Assembly: GCF_019352175.1 (NCBI RefSeq)
Contig: NZ_JACBYI010000023.1
Coordinates: 35,122 to 99,121 of the forward strand
Reading direction: 5' to 3'
Length of the DNA stretch: 64,000 bases
From: Paenibacillus sp. S150
Lineage (GTDB): Bacteria; Bacillota; Bacilli; Paenibacillales; Paenibacillaceae
The position numbers were made by a program, and so were the translations under genes. The notes below the pieces were generated by a model. That model saw only the letters and a program-made list of their open reading frames with translations, had not been told where the DNA came from and ran no database searches. This document shows positions 7,052 to 13,655 of the stretch, in pieces. Every line of letters begins with the position of its first letter. Positions within the stretch are counted from its first letter, which is position 1.

Positions 7052-7282
7052 ATGATATACGAAGAAGATGACATGTACGCTGATCCGTTTGAGCAATGGC
7101 AGGAGTACACAGAGTACGAAGAAGAACAGGAGGGGGAAAACGGGCGCATCGAAGACCAGATACCGAGAGTACTTGCAACGGAGTATGACCGTCTACCAAA
7201 CGCACACAAAGCCATTATCGGCGGTTACAATGCCGTACTGACAGCTAACGGGTGGTTGACAGTCATCGTTGTAAAGGGCTAA
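7052..7282 (+). CDS. Acidic hypothetical phage protein
   Basis: 76 residues. The N-terminal 35 are extremely acidic (EEDD, EEEQEGE) and the C-terminal part is a short hydrophobic strand region ending in TVIVVKG. No family recognised. The acidic front could mimic DNA, but that is speculation. Good GGGAGGG site upstream. Confidence 0.5.
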   Translation: MIYEEDDMYADPFEQWQEYTEYEEEQEGENGRIEDQIPRVLATEYDRLPNAHKAIIGGYNAVLTANGWLTVIVVKG

Positions 7283-7288
7283 TAACAC

Positions 7289-7302
7289 GGGGCTACGGCC
7301 CC
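7289..7302 (+). promoter_or_regulatory. Intercistronic C(UACG)G hairpin
   Basis: GGGGC-TACG-GCCCC, a 5-bp stem closed by a UNCG-class tetraloop, 10 bases before AAGGAGGG of the next gene. The same hairpin recurs at 7603-7618. Confidence 0.6.
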
Positions 7303-7325
7303 ACTACTATAAGGAGGGATAAACC

Positions 7326-7598
7326 GTGCTGAACATTACAACGGATGAACACGGGTTTAAAACGGCTGAATTGAATGCGCAGGCTGGCGGAAGAGTCGTC
7401 ATTATGGACTTTGGCGCTGAATACGTAACTGACATAGGCTCTGTATCGTCAATCAACAGCCACGGATTAGGTGGGAATGACTGGATTCGGAGCGTATCGG
7501 ACATTGATCGTCATGTTACGGATATTGAGCGTTCTCGCTGGCTGACGACAGCGGAACAGCGGGCTTGCATTGAGTTCCTGCGGGCGATTGCGGAATAA
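7326..7598 (+). CDS. Hypothetical phage protein
   Basis: 90 residues from GTG with AAGGAGGG upstream. The first half is beta-rich (GGRVVIMDFGAEYVTDIG); the second half is helical and charged (ERSRWLTTAEQRACIEFLRAI). No recognised domain. It lies between two identical intercistronic hairpins. Confidence 0.5.
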   Translation: MLNITTDEHGFKTAELNAQAGGRVVIMDFGAEYVTDIGSVSSINSHGLGGNDWIRSVSDIDRHVTDIERSRWLTTAEQRACIEFLRAIAE

Positions 7599-7602
7599 CA
7601 TT

Positions 7603-7618
7603 AGGGGCTACGGCCCCT
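7603..7618 (+). promoter_or_regulatory. Intercistronic C(UACG)G hairpin, second copy
   Basis: AGGGGC-TACG-GCCCCT, identical in core to the 7289 hairpin, 4 bases before AAAGGAGG. Confidence 0.6.
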
Positions 7619-7639
7619 CTAAAGGAGGCAAGTGAAGAT

Positions 7640-7804
7640 ATGAAATTTACACCTGGAGAACGTATAGCAGTTGAGTTAGCGTTGGAAGCTCGGATTCAAA
7701 CCCTCGAACAGAACATAGAGGATTGGGAAGGAGATGAAATTGCTGAGGATTGTAAAGCGTTATTGGCAGATGCACAATCGGCGCTTTTGAAGATAAATTC
7801 ATAA
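7640..7804 (+). CDS. Small helical phage protein
   Basis: 54 residues from ATG (GGAGG upstream), predicted as two helices, with acidic EDWEGDEIAEDCKALL. No family recognised. Its TAA stop directly abuts the 5' strand of the hammerhead-like RNA, so ribozyme cleavage would generate the mRNA 3' end about 80 bases past the stop. Confidence 0.55.
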   Translation: MKFTPGERIAVELALEARIQTLEQNIEDWEGDEIAEDCKALLADAQSALLKINS

Positions 7805-7890
7805 TCCGCCTGATGAGCGCTGAGAGCGCCTAGGACCAGCTGCGGGGCTGGTTGAAACCTACCGGAGCATTTATCCGGGATGGTCGCGGA
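7805..7890 (+). ncRNA. Hammerhead-ribozyme-like RNA (type I topology)
   Basis: The core elements occur in order. Stem I strand TCCGC (7805-7809), CUGAUGA (7810-7816), GAAA (7854-7857), stem III (CC/GG at 7858-7859 with 7882-7883, then CCGGA/TCCGG around GCATTTA), UC at 7884-7885 as the U16.1-H17 cleavage site, and the second stem I strand GCGGA (7886-7890), fully paired with the first. Unusually, stem II is replaced by two hairpins: GCGCU-GAG-AGCGC (7817-7829) and ACCAGC/GCUGGU (7835-7852). Activity is untested; the insertion between stem II and G12 could inactivate or regulate it. Confidence 0.6.
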
Positions 7891-8012
7891 ATCCGCCATA
7901 CGAGGGCATTACGGCGTCCCTGTGATTCTTATAAACTATCTGTATACGTAATTTGGTATCCAGATATATAATTAACCTATTGAAAGAAAATTATGTCAGG
8001 TGGTGTAGAAGG

Positions 8013-8639
8013 TTGATTTCAGAGGCAGTAGGATTTTTATTATTTTCGACAATTGAAGGTGTTGGCATCCTATTCATAATGATGGCTATTTTTCGAATGA
8101 ACCCACTAGATCACATATGGCCATCGCTCTTTATAATCCTGCTCATGAGCTTACAGAGTTTTGTTTTACGAAATGAGTTGGAGTTGACCTATATGGTTCC
8201 GGTAATAAACATTTTGCTTTTTATTTTACTGCTGACAACAGTAGTTAAGACACCGGTACTGTGGTCAGGTATCATTGCTATTTTGGGATATATGGCTTTT
8301 GCAATTGTTCAAACCGTAGTTGTCTTCACAGCATTTGGGTCCATAGCCAACGCACAATCCACACTCTTTCATGGGTATTCTACCCAAGCAATGACGGCAA
8401 TTCTATTAATCCTTATTTCATGGTTCATGTCAAAAAATCGTATGGGCTTCACTTTTGAATTCGAAAGACTCCGGTTAAAAAGCGAAAACACTATCGTTAT
8501 TGTACTGATGCTGATTTTTTTGATTATATTTTCAATTATCATGATTAGACAAGACATCTGGCTCAATATTGTATTTTTCGGAGCAGCGCTAATGATGTTA
8601 ATATATTACGCCATAAGGGAGGAACGCTTCTATGATTGA
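8013..8639 (+). CDS. AgrC-like membrane sensor lacking a kinase domain
   Basis: About 208 residues with roughly seven hydrophobic spans, starting from TTG 8013 (AGGTGG 9 bases upstream); an in-frame TTG at 7953 would add 20 residues but has no ribosome site. The N-terminus (FLLFSTIEGVGILFIMM) looks like the first span of AgrC-type sensors. It ends in a short basic/acidic tail with no DHp helix, H-box or GHKL ATPase. It overlaps agrB by 8 bases, so they are coupled. Likely the receptor or modulator of the peptide made by AgrB/AgrD; membrane proteins that restrain LytTR factors (HdrM, BrsM) are a functional precedent. Confidence 0.65.
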   Translation: MISEAVGFLLFSTIEGVGILFIMMAIFRMNPLDHIWPSLFIILLMSLQSFVLRNELELTYMVPVINILLFILLLTTVVKTPVLWSGIIAILGYMAFAIVQTVVVFTAFGSIANAQSTLFHGYSTQAMTAILLILISWFMSKNRMGFTFEFERLRLKSENTIVIVLMLIFLIIFSIIMIRQDIWLNIVFFGAALMMLIYYAIREERFYD

Positions 8640-9159
8640 TAAGATATCGAGCACATTAGCCTCTCACATCAAGAAATCAGTTCCTGATCATCATGCGACT
8701 GAAGAGGTACTGCAATTTTCGCTGGGCATTATTCTAAATGCAGGCTTTATTATTACTCTTACGCTACTTATCTCAATTGGTACAGGACATATAATTTCAG
8801 CACTTATAGCTCTTACTGGATTTGCAATTCTACGACAACTAACTGGAGGGCTACATCTTCAATCTGGTACGTGGTGTGTATTTGTCAGCACTTTGCTGTT
8901 CACAGGGATTAGTTTAATCAGCTTGCCCGAAGGGGTAACCGCTATTATCACTGTTTTAGCACTAATTGTTGTTGCAGTAATGGCACCAAAGGGGCTTGAA
9001 AACCAGTCACGCATTGATCCCAAACATTTTTGGAAAATGAAATTAGCAGCAAGCGTTATTGTTGCAACCAACTTGATTTTCCAATCCACAACACTGGCGC
9101 TTTGTTTTTTTGTACAAGTACTGCTATTGATTCCTGGAAAGGAGGTGGAAAATTCATGA
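8632..9159 (+). CDS. agrB: AgrB-family peptide-processing membrane protease
   Basis: A 175-residue membrane protein that trims and cyclises an AgrD-type precursor. The signature RQLTGGLHLQSGTWC contains His75 and Cys82, spaced exactly seven as the catalytic His and Cys of staphylococcal AgrB. Four to six hydrophobic spans follow the usual AgrB pattern. Its stop overlaps the ATG of the 36-residue peptide gene. Location in a prophage beside the immunity region suggests population-density input to phage decisions; agr genes are known in a Clostridioides difficile phage. Confidence 0.92.
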   Translation: MIDKISSTLASHIKKSVPDHHATEEVLQFSLGIILNAGFIITLTLLISIGTGHIISALIALTGFAILRQLTGGLHLQSGTWCVFVSTLLFTGISLISLPEGVTAIITVLALIVVAVMAPKGLENQSRIDPKHFWKMKLAASVIVATNLIFQSTTLALCFFVQVLLLIPGKEVENS

Positions 9160-9266
9160 ATTTGATTGCGAATATGTTGTATGCTGTTGCGGATTTTACT
9201 GTTGGCACAAACAGCTTCTTGTATATTTACAAGGGCAAAATCCCTGCTCAGCTACTGAAGAAGTAG
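9156..9266 (+). CDS. agrD: AgrD-like autoinducer precursor without cysteine
   Basis: 36 residues, ATG overlapping the agrB stop. It has an amphipathic leader (residues 1-16), a centre NSFLYIY, and a basic tail with IPAQLL. AgrD rings normally start at Cys; here only Ser20 is available. Ser20-Ile24 would form a five-residue lactone ring. Pro30 lies six residues past Ile24, the same distance as the conserved proline from the ring end in S. aureus AgrD. Ser-based AIPs are known (S. intermedius group). Exact ends are inferred. Confidence 0.8.
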   Translation: MNLIANMLYAVADFTVGTNSFLYIYKGKIPAQLLKK

Positions 9267-9278
9267 GGGGCTTTAAAT

Positions 9279-9653
9279 ATGGATCATATTGTTGTCACAA
9301 ATGACATTCATGCAACCGGAGGGTTGATACTCGTCAAAGTAGATGAAATACTATATTTTAAAAGCAGAATGGAAAAAATGCACATTAAGATAGTTACATC
9401 GACGGCAGATTTCGACGCGATGGGATCTATAAAATATTGGATTGATATGATGAATAATTCAGGACACCGCTTTAAACTTATTGACAGAGGGACGGTAGTG
9501 AACGTTAGTAAGATAGCCGGGATTAATGAAAGGGAAAAAACATTGATGTTTGCTGGGCGGAATACCGGAAATGAATGCACTATTGCGTTCCATCGGTACC
9601 GGCAGGTTCGAGATGAATTGCTCGAATTAAATAACCGAATTTGTGTCATATAA
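9279..9653 (+). CDS. Stand-alone LytTR DNA-binding protein
   Basis: 124 residues containing only a LytTR domain: the dimer-strand region with VDEILYFKS, the SIKYWIDMM helix, and the basic RFKLIDRGTVVNVSKI segment that matches the R/H-x-x-[FY]-VN signature. There is no response-regulator receiver, unlike AgrA. It follows agrD by 12 bases and is likely the output factor of the cassette. A paralogue lies at 9847-10230. Confidence 0.85.
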   Translation: MDHIVVTNDIHATGGLILVKVDEILYFKSRMEKMHIKIVTSTADFDAMGSIKYWIDMMNNSGHRFKLIDRGTVVNVSKIAGINEREKTLMFAGRNTGNECTIAFHRYRQVRDELLELNNRICVI

Positions 9654-9660
9654 ACAACAG

Positions 9661-9689
9661 AAAGAGGTCTCTAGGGCCTCTTTTATTTT
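9661..9689 (+). terminator. Terminator after the Agr-like cassette
   Basis: AAAGAGG and CCTCTTT stem followed by TATTTT, 8 bases past the LytTR stop. Confidence 0.65.
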
Positions 9690-9717
9690 GCGTAAAATGT
9701 CGAAAAAACATATTTGT

Positions 9718-9740
9718 ATTGGGAAATTGAGAATCCCAAT
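9718..9740. promoter_or_regulatory. Inverted repeat upstream of the second LytTR gene
   Basis: Perfect arms ATTGGGA and TCCCAAT with a 9-base centre, not followed by a T-run, in the 190-base AT-rich gap between the LytTR genes. TTGACA occurs at 9807-9812 but without a good -10, as expected for an activator-dependent promoter. Candidate operator. Confidence 0.4.
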
Positions 9741-9846
9741 TATGATTGTCTAATTCCTGTAAATGGTATTAAATTAGAATATATTAATTCAACGTTTAAA
9801 AAAATGTTGACAAAATTTAAGTGTGGTTTTAAAAGGGGGGCATTAA

Positions 9847-10230
9847 ATGATTTATGTAACAGTTACTGAAAGTGAAGATGGTTCAGGGATACAACAAATA
9901 CCAGTTGATGAGATATTGTATATGCAATTTGACAACCGACTATTTATTTCGGTTCAAACAGAAGATGCTCAATATGTTACAACTGGAGCTCTGAGATACT
10001 GGGAGTCAGCTTTTGAAAAGGCTGGATTGAACTTTCTGCGCTTAGATCGGGGGGTATTGGCAAACCTGGATAATATCCAAGCGGTGGATTCAGTATTTAA
10101 GATTGCGTATTTTGGTGTTGGAAAGAAGAAATGTACAATGTCAAGTTCGGGATTTAAAGAGTTGAACAAGAAAATGGTCAAGGGCTCGTCCTGGCAGACA
10201 AGCCCTTCCAGAGATGTTTTACAAAAATAA
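9847..10230 (+). CDS. Second stand-alone LytTR DNA-binding protein
   Basis: 127 residues, a LytTR domain without receiver: VDEILYMQF, GALRYWESAFEKAG and FLRLDRGVLANLDNI align with the paralogue at 9279-9653. It has its own upstream region and strong AAGGGGGG ribosome site after a terminator, so it is probably a separate transcript that the first LytTR protein may activate. Targets are unknown; the control region at 10241-10319 is a candidate. Confidence 0.85.
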   Translation: MIYVTVTESEDGSGIQQIPVDEILYMQFDNRLFISVQTEDAQYVTTGALRYWESAFEKAGLNFLRLDRGVLANLDNIQAVDSVFKIAYFGVGKKKCTMSSSGFKELNKKMVKGSSWQTSPSRDVLQK

Positions 10231-10240
10231 CACCTTTAAT

Positions 10241-10319
10241 TTATCATGATTCTTTAAAAAATGATAATGGATTCACACTTTGAAATCACCTTGACAAATC
10301 GCTTTGTCGAAGAAGTGTA
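10241..10319 (+). promoter_or_regulatory. Control region with two inverted repeats and a weak promoter
   Basis: TTATCAT (10241-10247) and ATGATAA (10261-10267) are perfect arms. TTGACA (10291-10296) overlaps the palindrome GACAAATCGCTTTGTC (10293-10308), with a poor, widely spaced -10. A rightward transcript would run antisense through the small Xre gene and into the S24-domain gene. Confidence 0.4.
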
Positions 10320-10371
10320 CTAATTTTGTTAAGTGATAGATTAACTCCTGCGCGGGGGGAGAGTAGAGAAT

Positions 10372-10599
10372 CTACTCATTCCGTTTGCTTGACCATTGTA
10401 ATGTGTATAAGTCATTTACACTACAATTGAGGAAATGGGCTGCATTAATTGCAAACTCAAGGGACATCCTCGGCTTACCCTTTATCAATTGATTGACGTA
10501 GGAACGCGAGCAACCCATGTGCCTTGCAAACTCAGCCTGTGTAATGTTCTTTTCCCTAATACGGTCAAGCAGTTGGCAGTCCCCGAGCAGGAATGCCAT
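10372..10599 (-). CDS. Small Xre-family HTH repressor
   Basis: 75 residues, a single Cro/CI-type helix-turn-helix: TQAEFARHMGCSRSYVNQLI is the recognition region, followed by the usual C-terminal helix. No oligomerisation or peptidase domain. It is divergent from the free S24-domain gene and is the DNA-binding counterpart of what looks like a split CI-type module. Confidence 0.8.
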   Translation of the reverse strand: MAFLLGDCQLLDRIREKNITQAEFARHMGCSRSYVNQLIKGKPRMSLEFAINAAHFLNCSVNDLYTLQWSSKRNE

Positions 10600-10655
10600 G
10601 CAATTCTCCTTTCCTAAAAATTCTATATCAAATTATATCATCATGGAGGCGTAAT

Positions 10656-10931
10656 ATGGGGAAATTTTCTTATAGAGCTACGGACAATAGCATGTCAGGA
10701 GATCGGATATACATAGGCGATGTTCTAATCATAGAAGAAACGCAGTCGTATTTGCCAAATGAAATTTGTGCAATAGCAAACCAATCTGATATTTCAATGC
10801 TGGAGTTTAGAAGGGTTGAAGAGACGGAAACTGGGCATCGCTTGAAAGCCTCTAATATTGAGATAAAAGAAGAGATAAGAGAACATGTGATAATTGTAGG
10901 TAGAGTCGTGATGGCATACAGAACCCCATAA
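10656..10931 (+). CDS. Free-standing S24/LexA-type domain, probably peptidase-dead
   Basis: 91 residues from ATG 10656 (GGAGG 6 bases upstream). It aligns end to end with the C-terminal half of the CI-type repressor at 10972-11619: ATDNSMSGDRIYIGDVLII against AKGDSMNGARIYDGDLLLI. The serine nucleophile (Ser12) is kept, but the catalytic lysine position (LKKV in CI) reads FRRV. There is no helix-turn-helix and no cleavage site. It may dimerise with CI and act as a dominant-negative antirepressor (inference), or be a decayed repressor. Confidence 0.7.
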   Translation: MGKFSYRATDNSMSGDRIYIGDVLIIEETQSYLPNEICAIANQSDISMLEFRRVEETETGHRLKASNIEIKEEIREHVIIVGRVVMAYRTP

Positions 10932-10933
10932 CA

Positions 10934-10962
10934 AAAGCCCGCCTGTGAGGGCGGGCTTTAAT
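10934..10962. terminator. Bidirectional terminator between S24 gene and CI
   Basis: AAAGCCCGCC and GGCGGGCTTT, a perfect 10-bp stem with T/A tails on both sides, between the converging S24-domain gene and repressor. Confidence 0.8.
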
Positions 10963-10971
10963 AATATTTGC

Positions 10972-11619
10972 CTAAAAACTAATAACTACCTTTTTTAGTT
11001 TTCCAATAATGCGTATATTCTTTTCTTCTCCAGTTAATATGATAGGGGCATAGTTTGGATTTGCAGATTGTAAAATCAAAGTATTATTTTGCTTGTACAC
11101 CTTTTTAAGTACGGCCTCTTCATCTATAAGAACAGCTGCTATTTCTCCGTCTTCAACCTCTTCCTGCCCACGAATGAGCAACAAATCACCGTCATATATT
11201 CGAGCCCCATTCATACTGTCACCCTTGGCTCTTAGGTAGAAATACTCTCCGCCATTGATCCAAGAGCGCGGAGTTGTTTCATACCCTTCAATGGATTCAT
11301 ACGCTAATTCACCGTTGCCGCAGGAAATCTTTCCAACCACAGGTAAACTTATGTATTCAGAATTTTCAATTTCGGTTCCCGTATATGTATAAGCGCCTTC
11401 TGTCAATTGATTTACCGTGACGTCAAGGGCTGCAGCTAAATCTCTAAGTCTATCCATGTCAAATTTATGTTCACCATTTTCATAGCGCTGAACAGTTTTT
11501 TTAGTAATGCCAACTTTTTCCGCCAAAATCTGAAGACTATAATTTCTAATGTCACGGTACTTTTTAATGTTTTTTCCCACTACACTATAAAATATTTTTT
11601 TATCTTCAGAAACGCTCAT
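10972..11619 (-). CDS. CI-type phage repressor (HTH + S24 peptidase)
   Basis: 215 residues from ATG 11619 (GAGGGAG 8 bases upstream). The N-terminal Xre helix-turn-helix (LQILAEKVGITKKTVQRYEN) is followed by a linker with CG at the expected self-cleavage position (KISCGNG). The S24 domain has serine in KGDSMNG and lysine in AVLKKVY. It should hold lysogeny by binding the GTGTCT-N5-AGACAC operators and be inactivated by RecA-stimulated self-cleavage. It is transcribed from its own leftward promoter, divergent from the Cro-like gene. Confidence 0.92.
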   Translation of the reverse strand: MSVSEDKKIFYSVVGKNIKKYRDIRNYSLQILAEKVGITKKTVQRYENGEHKFDMDRLRDLAAALDVTVNQLTEGAYTYTGTEIENSEYISLPVVGKISCGNGELAYESIEGYETTPRSWINGGEYFYLRAKGDSMNGARIYDGDLLLIRGQEEVEDGEIAAVLIDEEAVLKKVYKQNNTLILQSANPNYAPIILTGEEKNIRIIGKLKKVVISF

Positions 11620-11651
11620 TTTAAATTCTCCCTCATCTAATGTTTGAATAC

Positions 11652-11681
11652 AGTATAACCTCAAAAAGACACTTAATACAA
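11652..11681 (-). promoter_or_regulatory. Repressor promoter
   Basis: On the minus strand TTGTAT (11681-11676), 18 bases, TATACT (11657-11652). A GTGTCT half-operator lies in the spacer (11663-11672 as AAAAAGACAC on the plus strand), allowing self-regulation. Confidence 0.6.
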
Positions 11682-11696
11682 CAATAATTTATGTTC

Positions 11697-11761
11697 GTGT
11701 CTTTTTAGGGGTTGACGATGCCTAAAACAGGTGCTAATCTATGGGTGTCTCCGGGAGACAC
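11697..11761 (+). promoter_or_regulatory. Early rightward promoter with operator O1
   Basis: TTGACG (11712-11717), 17 bases, TAATCT (11735-11740). Operator O1 GTGTCTCCGGGAGACAC (11745-11761) has 8-bp arms around one base and covers the predicted transcription start. A half-site GTGTCTTTTT at 11697-11706 lies just upstream of the -35 and is the exact inverse of the half-site in the repressor promoter. Confidence 0.75.
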
Positions 11762-11787
11762 GACAGCGAGAACAAGGGGGTGAGCGA

Positions 11788-12027
11788 ATGCTTAAGATCA
11801 GCGTTAAAGCAGCTAGAGTAAACTCAAAAAAAACAGCAAAAGAAGCGGCAAAGGAATTGGGCCTATCTATTACGGCTTATTCCAGAAAGGAAAACGGCCA
11901 CGTACGGTTTTATGTGGACGAGGTTATAAAGCTGAGCCAACTCTTTAAAGTTCCAATTGAAAATTTTCATGAGGCGGGGTGTCTTCCAGAGACACAAAGC
12001 AATACGGGCATTCCGCTAGAAAAATAA
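11788..12027 (+). CDS. Cro-like HTH protein
   Basis: 79 residues from ATG 11788 (AGGGGG 8 bases upstream). Xre-type helix-turn-helix: TAKEAAKELGLSITAYSRKE then FYVDEVIKLSQLFKVP. It is the first gene of the rightward early transcript, divergent from CI, the position of Cro. Its 3' end contains a second operator, O2. Confidence 0.85.
   Translation: MLKISVKAARVNSKKTAKEAAKELGLSITAYSRKENGHVRFYVDEVIKLSQLFKVPIENFHEAGCLPETQSNTGIPLEK
11979..11995. promoter_or_regulatory. Operator O2 inside the Cro-like gene
   Basis: GTGTCTTCCAGAGACAC, matching O1 in both half-sites (GTGTCT, AGACAC) and in the 5-base spacer. It sits in the last 50 bases of the Cro-like gene, where it could act as a roadblock or a looping site. 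Confidence 0.65.
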
Positions 12028-12143
12028 ATTACACTCTAAAATTCACGCTGCACACAGCATTACCAGAAAGGATGGTGAACATACTTGCTCACACCAATAC
12101 ACACAATCAACATCGACGCTCAAATCCGGGAGGGAGGCAGACA

Positions 12144-13055
12144 ATGACCCAAGTGGCTTTATCGACAGACCTGCAGGTTATCACAGCAGAGATTAACAGT
12201 TACAAGCAAGTTGCTGGACAGTCGCTTTTCGAGATTGGCAAGCGGCTAAAGCATGTCAAAGAGAATGATCTTGTTCATGGAGAATGGATGGTTTGGCTTT
12301 CGAATATCGACATTGACCACAGCACTGCGCAAAAATTCATTCATGCATATGAGCAATTCGGAAACCTGGCGACGTCGCCAACTTTACAGGTCGGCAAGAT
12401 ATTTGAACTATTATCCCTTCCAGAGTCAATTGACCGCTCTGAATTCGTAGGGCAGGAACACATCGTACCGTCAACGGGCGAATCTAAGAAGGTCGAGAGT
12501 ATGACTGTCAAGGAGCTGCGGGAAGTCAAGAAGGCTCTTAAGGAGACACAGCAAGATAAGGACGCCGCTGAACTCCGAGCCAAGCAAGCAGAGGCGGCCA
12601 GACAGTTATCCATCCAGCAACACACCGAACAGCAAGAGAAGCTGCAGCAGGAAATCGCGGCGCTTAAGAAGCGGAAAGGCCGTTCCAAGGAGGATGAGGA
12701 AACACTCCGCAGGCTGATTGAAGAGAACAACGAACTCGCAGAAGCCAAAAGACATTTGGAGGGAGAAATCGCTGAACGCAACTCCTTAAAGGAAAAGCGT
12801 GAATATGACTTCAGGAAAATGAAAGAGGCACTTAGCAAAACCCGCGCCTATGTTGATGTTGATCTATCCACAGCATTAATGTATTTCGTTTCCATTCGGG
12901 ACCAACGAGAAGCGCAGGAAGTGGCCGAACATTTTTGGAATTCGCTCGATGAAACAATAGCAAAAAGCCGCAAAGAATGGGCGGCGATATTGATAAATCA
13001 GGTCATAGAGGAGGTAGGGGAAGATGCAAACCCAGCTGCAATTATTGACATCTGA
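12144..13055 (+). CDS. DUF3102-type phage protein with coiled coil
   Basis: 303 residues from ATG 12144 (GGGAGG upstream). The N-terminal 100 residues resemble DUF3102 (EINSYKQVAGQSLFEIGKRL, GEWMVWLSNIDIDHSTAQKF), a phage and plasmid domain of unknown role linked to DNA segregation or replication. Residues 115-235 form a long charged coiled coil and the C-terminus is globular. It shares 32 bases with the next gene. Confidence 0.75.
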   Translation: MTQVALSTDLQVITAEINSYKQVAGQSLFEIGKRLKHVKENDLVHGEWMVWLSNIDIDHSTAQKFIHAYEQFGNLATSPTLQVGKIFELLSLPESIDRSEFVGQEHIVPSTGESKKVESMTVKELREVKKALKETQQDKDAAELRAKQAEAARQLSIQQHTEQQEKLQQEIAALKKRKGRSKEDEETLRRLIEENNELAEAKRHLEGEIAERNSLKEKREYDFRKMKEALSKTRAYVDVDLSTALMYFVSIRDQREAQEVAEHFWNSLDETIAKSRKEWAAILINQVIEEVGEDANPAAIIDI

Positions 13056-13428
13056 TGAAATTGAAACTCTGGTCGAGAAAGCTTCCAGAGCAGAAGAGGA
13101 AAAAGAACGGCTTCAGAGAGAGAATGAGCAACTTCGTTTTCGGATCATCTGCACTCAAAAAGACCAGAACAAGATTCAGGCAAAAGGGAAATCGCACATC
13201 GGGAAATGGGCGATCTTGGCAAAAGAGTCGGGGTTAACGGTCAATCTGCGCCGAGCTGTTACGAGAATGTGGGGCGAGTATAAAAAACACTTTGGATTGT
13301 CTAGGTCTTATCGGGACACGCCAGAGCATCGGTTCGAGGAAGCTCTACATTGGATTGACGCTTGGTCCCTGCCAACTTTCTTAATGGAACAGCCAGGGCA
13401 TCTATTGGAGAAAGGAGAATCCCAATGA
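13024..13428 (+). CDS. Orf6C-like phage protein
   Basis: 134 residues: a coiled coil (residues 10-50) followed by a domain resembling the Orf6C C-terminal module of phage antirepressors (AVTRMWGEYKKHFGLSRSYRD, FEEALHWIDAWSLP). The start lies within the preceding gene, and its stop overlaps the next start (ATGA). Probably a regulatory partner of the DUF3102 protein. Confidence 0.6.
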   Translation: MQTQLQLLTSDEIETLVEKASRAEEEKERLQRENEQLRFRIICTQKDQNKIQAKGKSHIGKWAILAKESGLTVNLRRAVTRMWGEYKKHFGLSRSYRDTPEHRFEEALHWIDAWSLPTFLMEQPGHLLEKGESQ

Positions 13429-13655
13429 TCAAACGCTGGCTTCACAAGTTAATGCGCAAAGCCGTGTACGCAGTACTCCCGGAAGACATCAACGCACGGT
13501 TGGCATATCGTGCCGAGGTGAACAAATTCGTTGAATCAATATCTCCCACCCCGGCAGGAAGAGGCTTGCCTGAAGTTGATATTGCGCGGACAAAGGAAAG
13601 AGCAAAAGATTCACTCTCAGATTACAGAAACCTTAAAGGGAATCATGACTCCTGA
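13425..13655 (+). CDS. Small basic hypothetical protein
   Basis: 76 residues from ATG 13425, coupled to the Orf6C-like gene. N-terminal basic amphipathic stretch (IKRWLHKLMRKAVYAVL). No recognised domain. Its end overlaps the 3' end of a leftward gene by 13 bases. Confidence 0.5.
   Translation: MIKRWLHKLMRKAVYAVLPEDINARLAYRAEVNKFVESISPTPAGRGLPEVDIARTKERAKDSLSDYRNLKGNHDS

Noticed and set aside
9794..9812. LytTR-type direct repeats upstream of the second LytTR gene
   Set aside because: AACGTTTAA and AATGTTGAC are spaced 12 bp, not the roughly 21 bp expected between LytTR half-sites, and each has mismatches.
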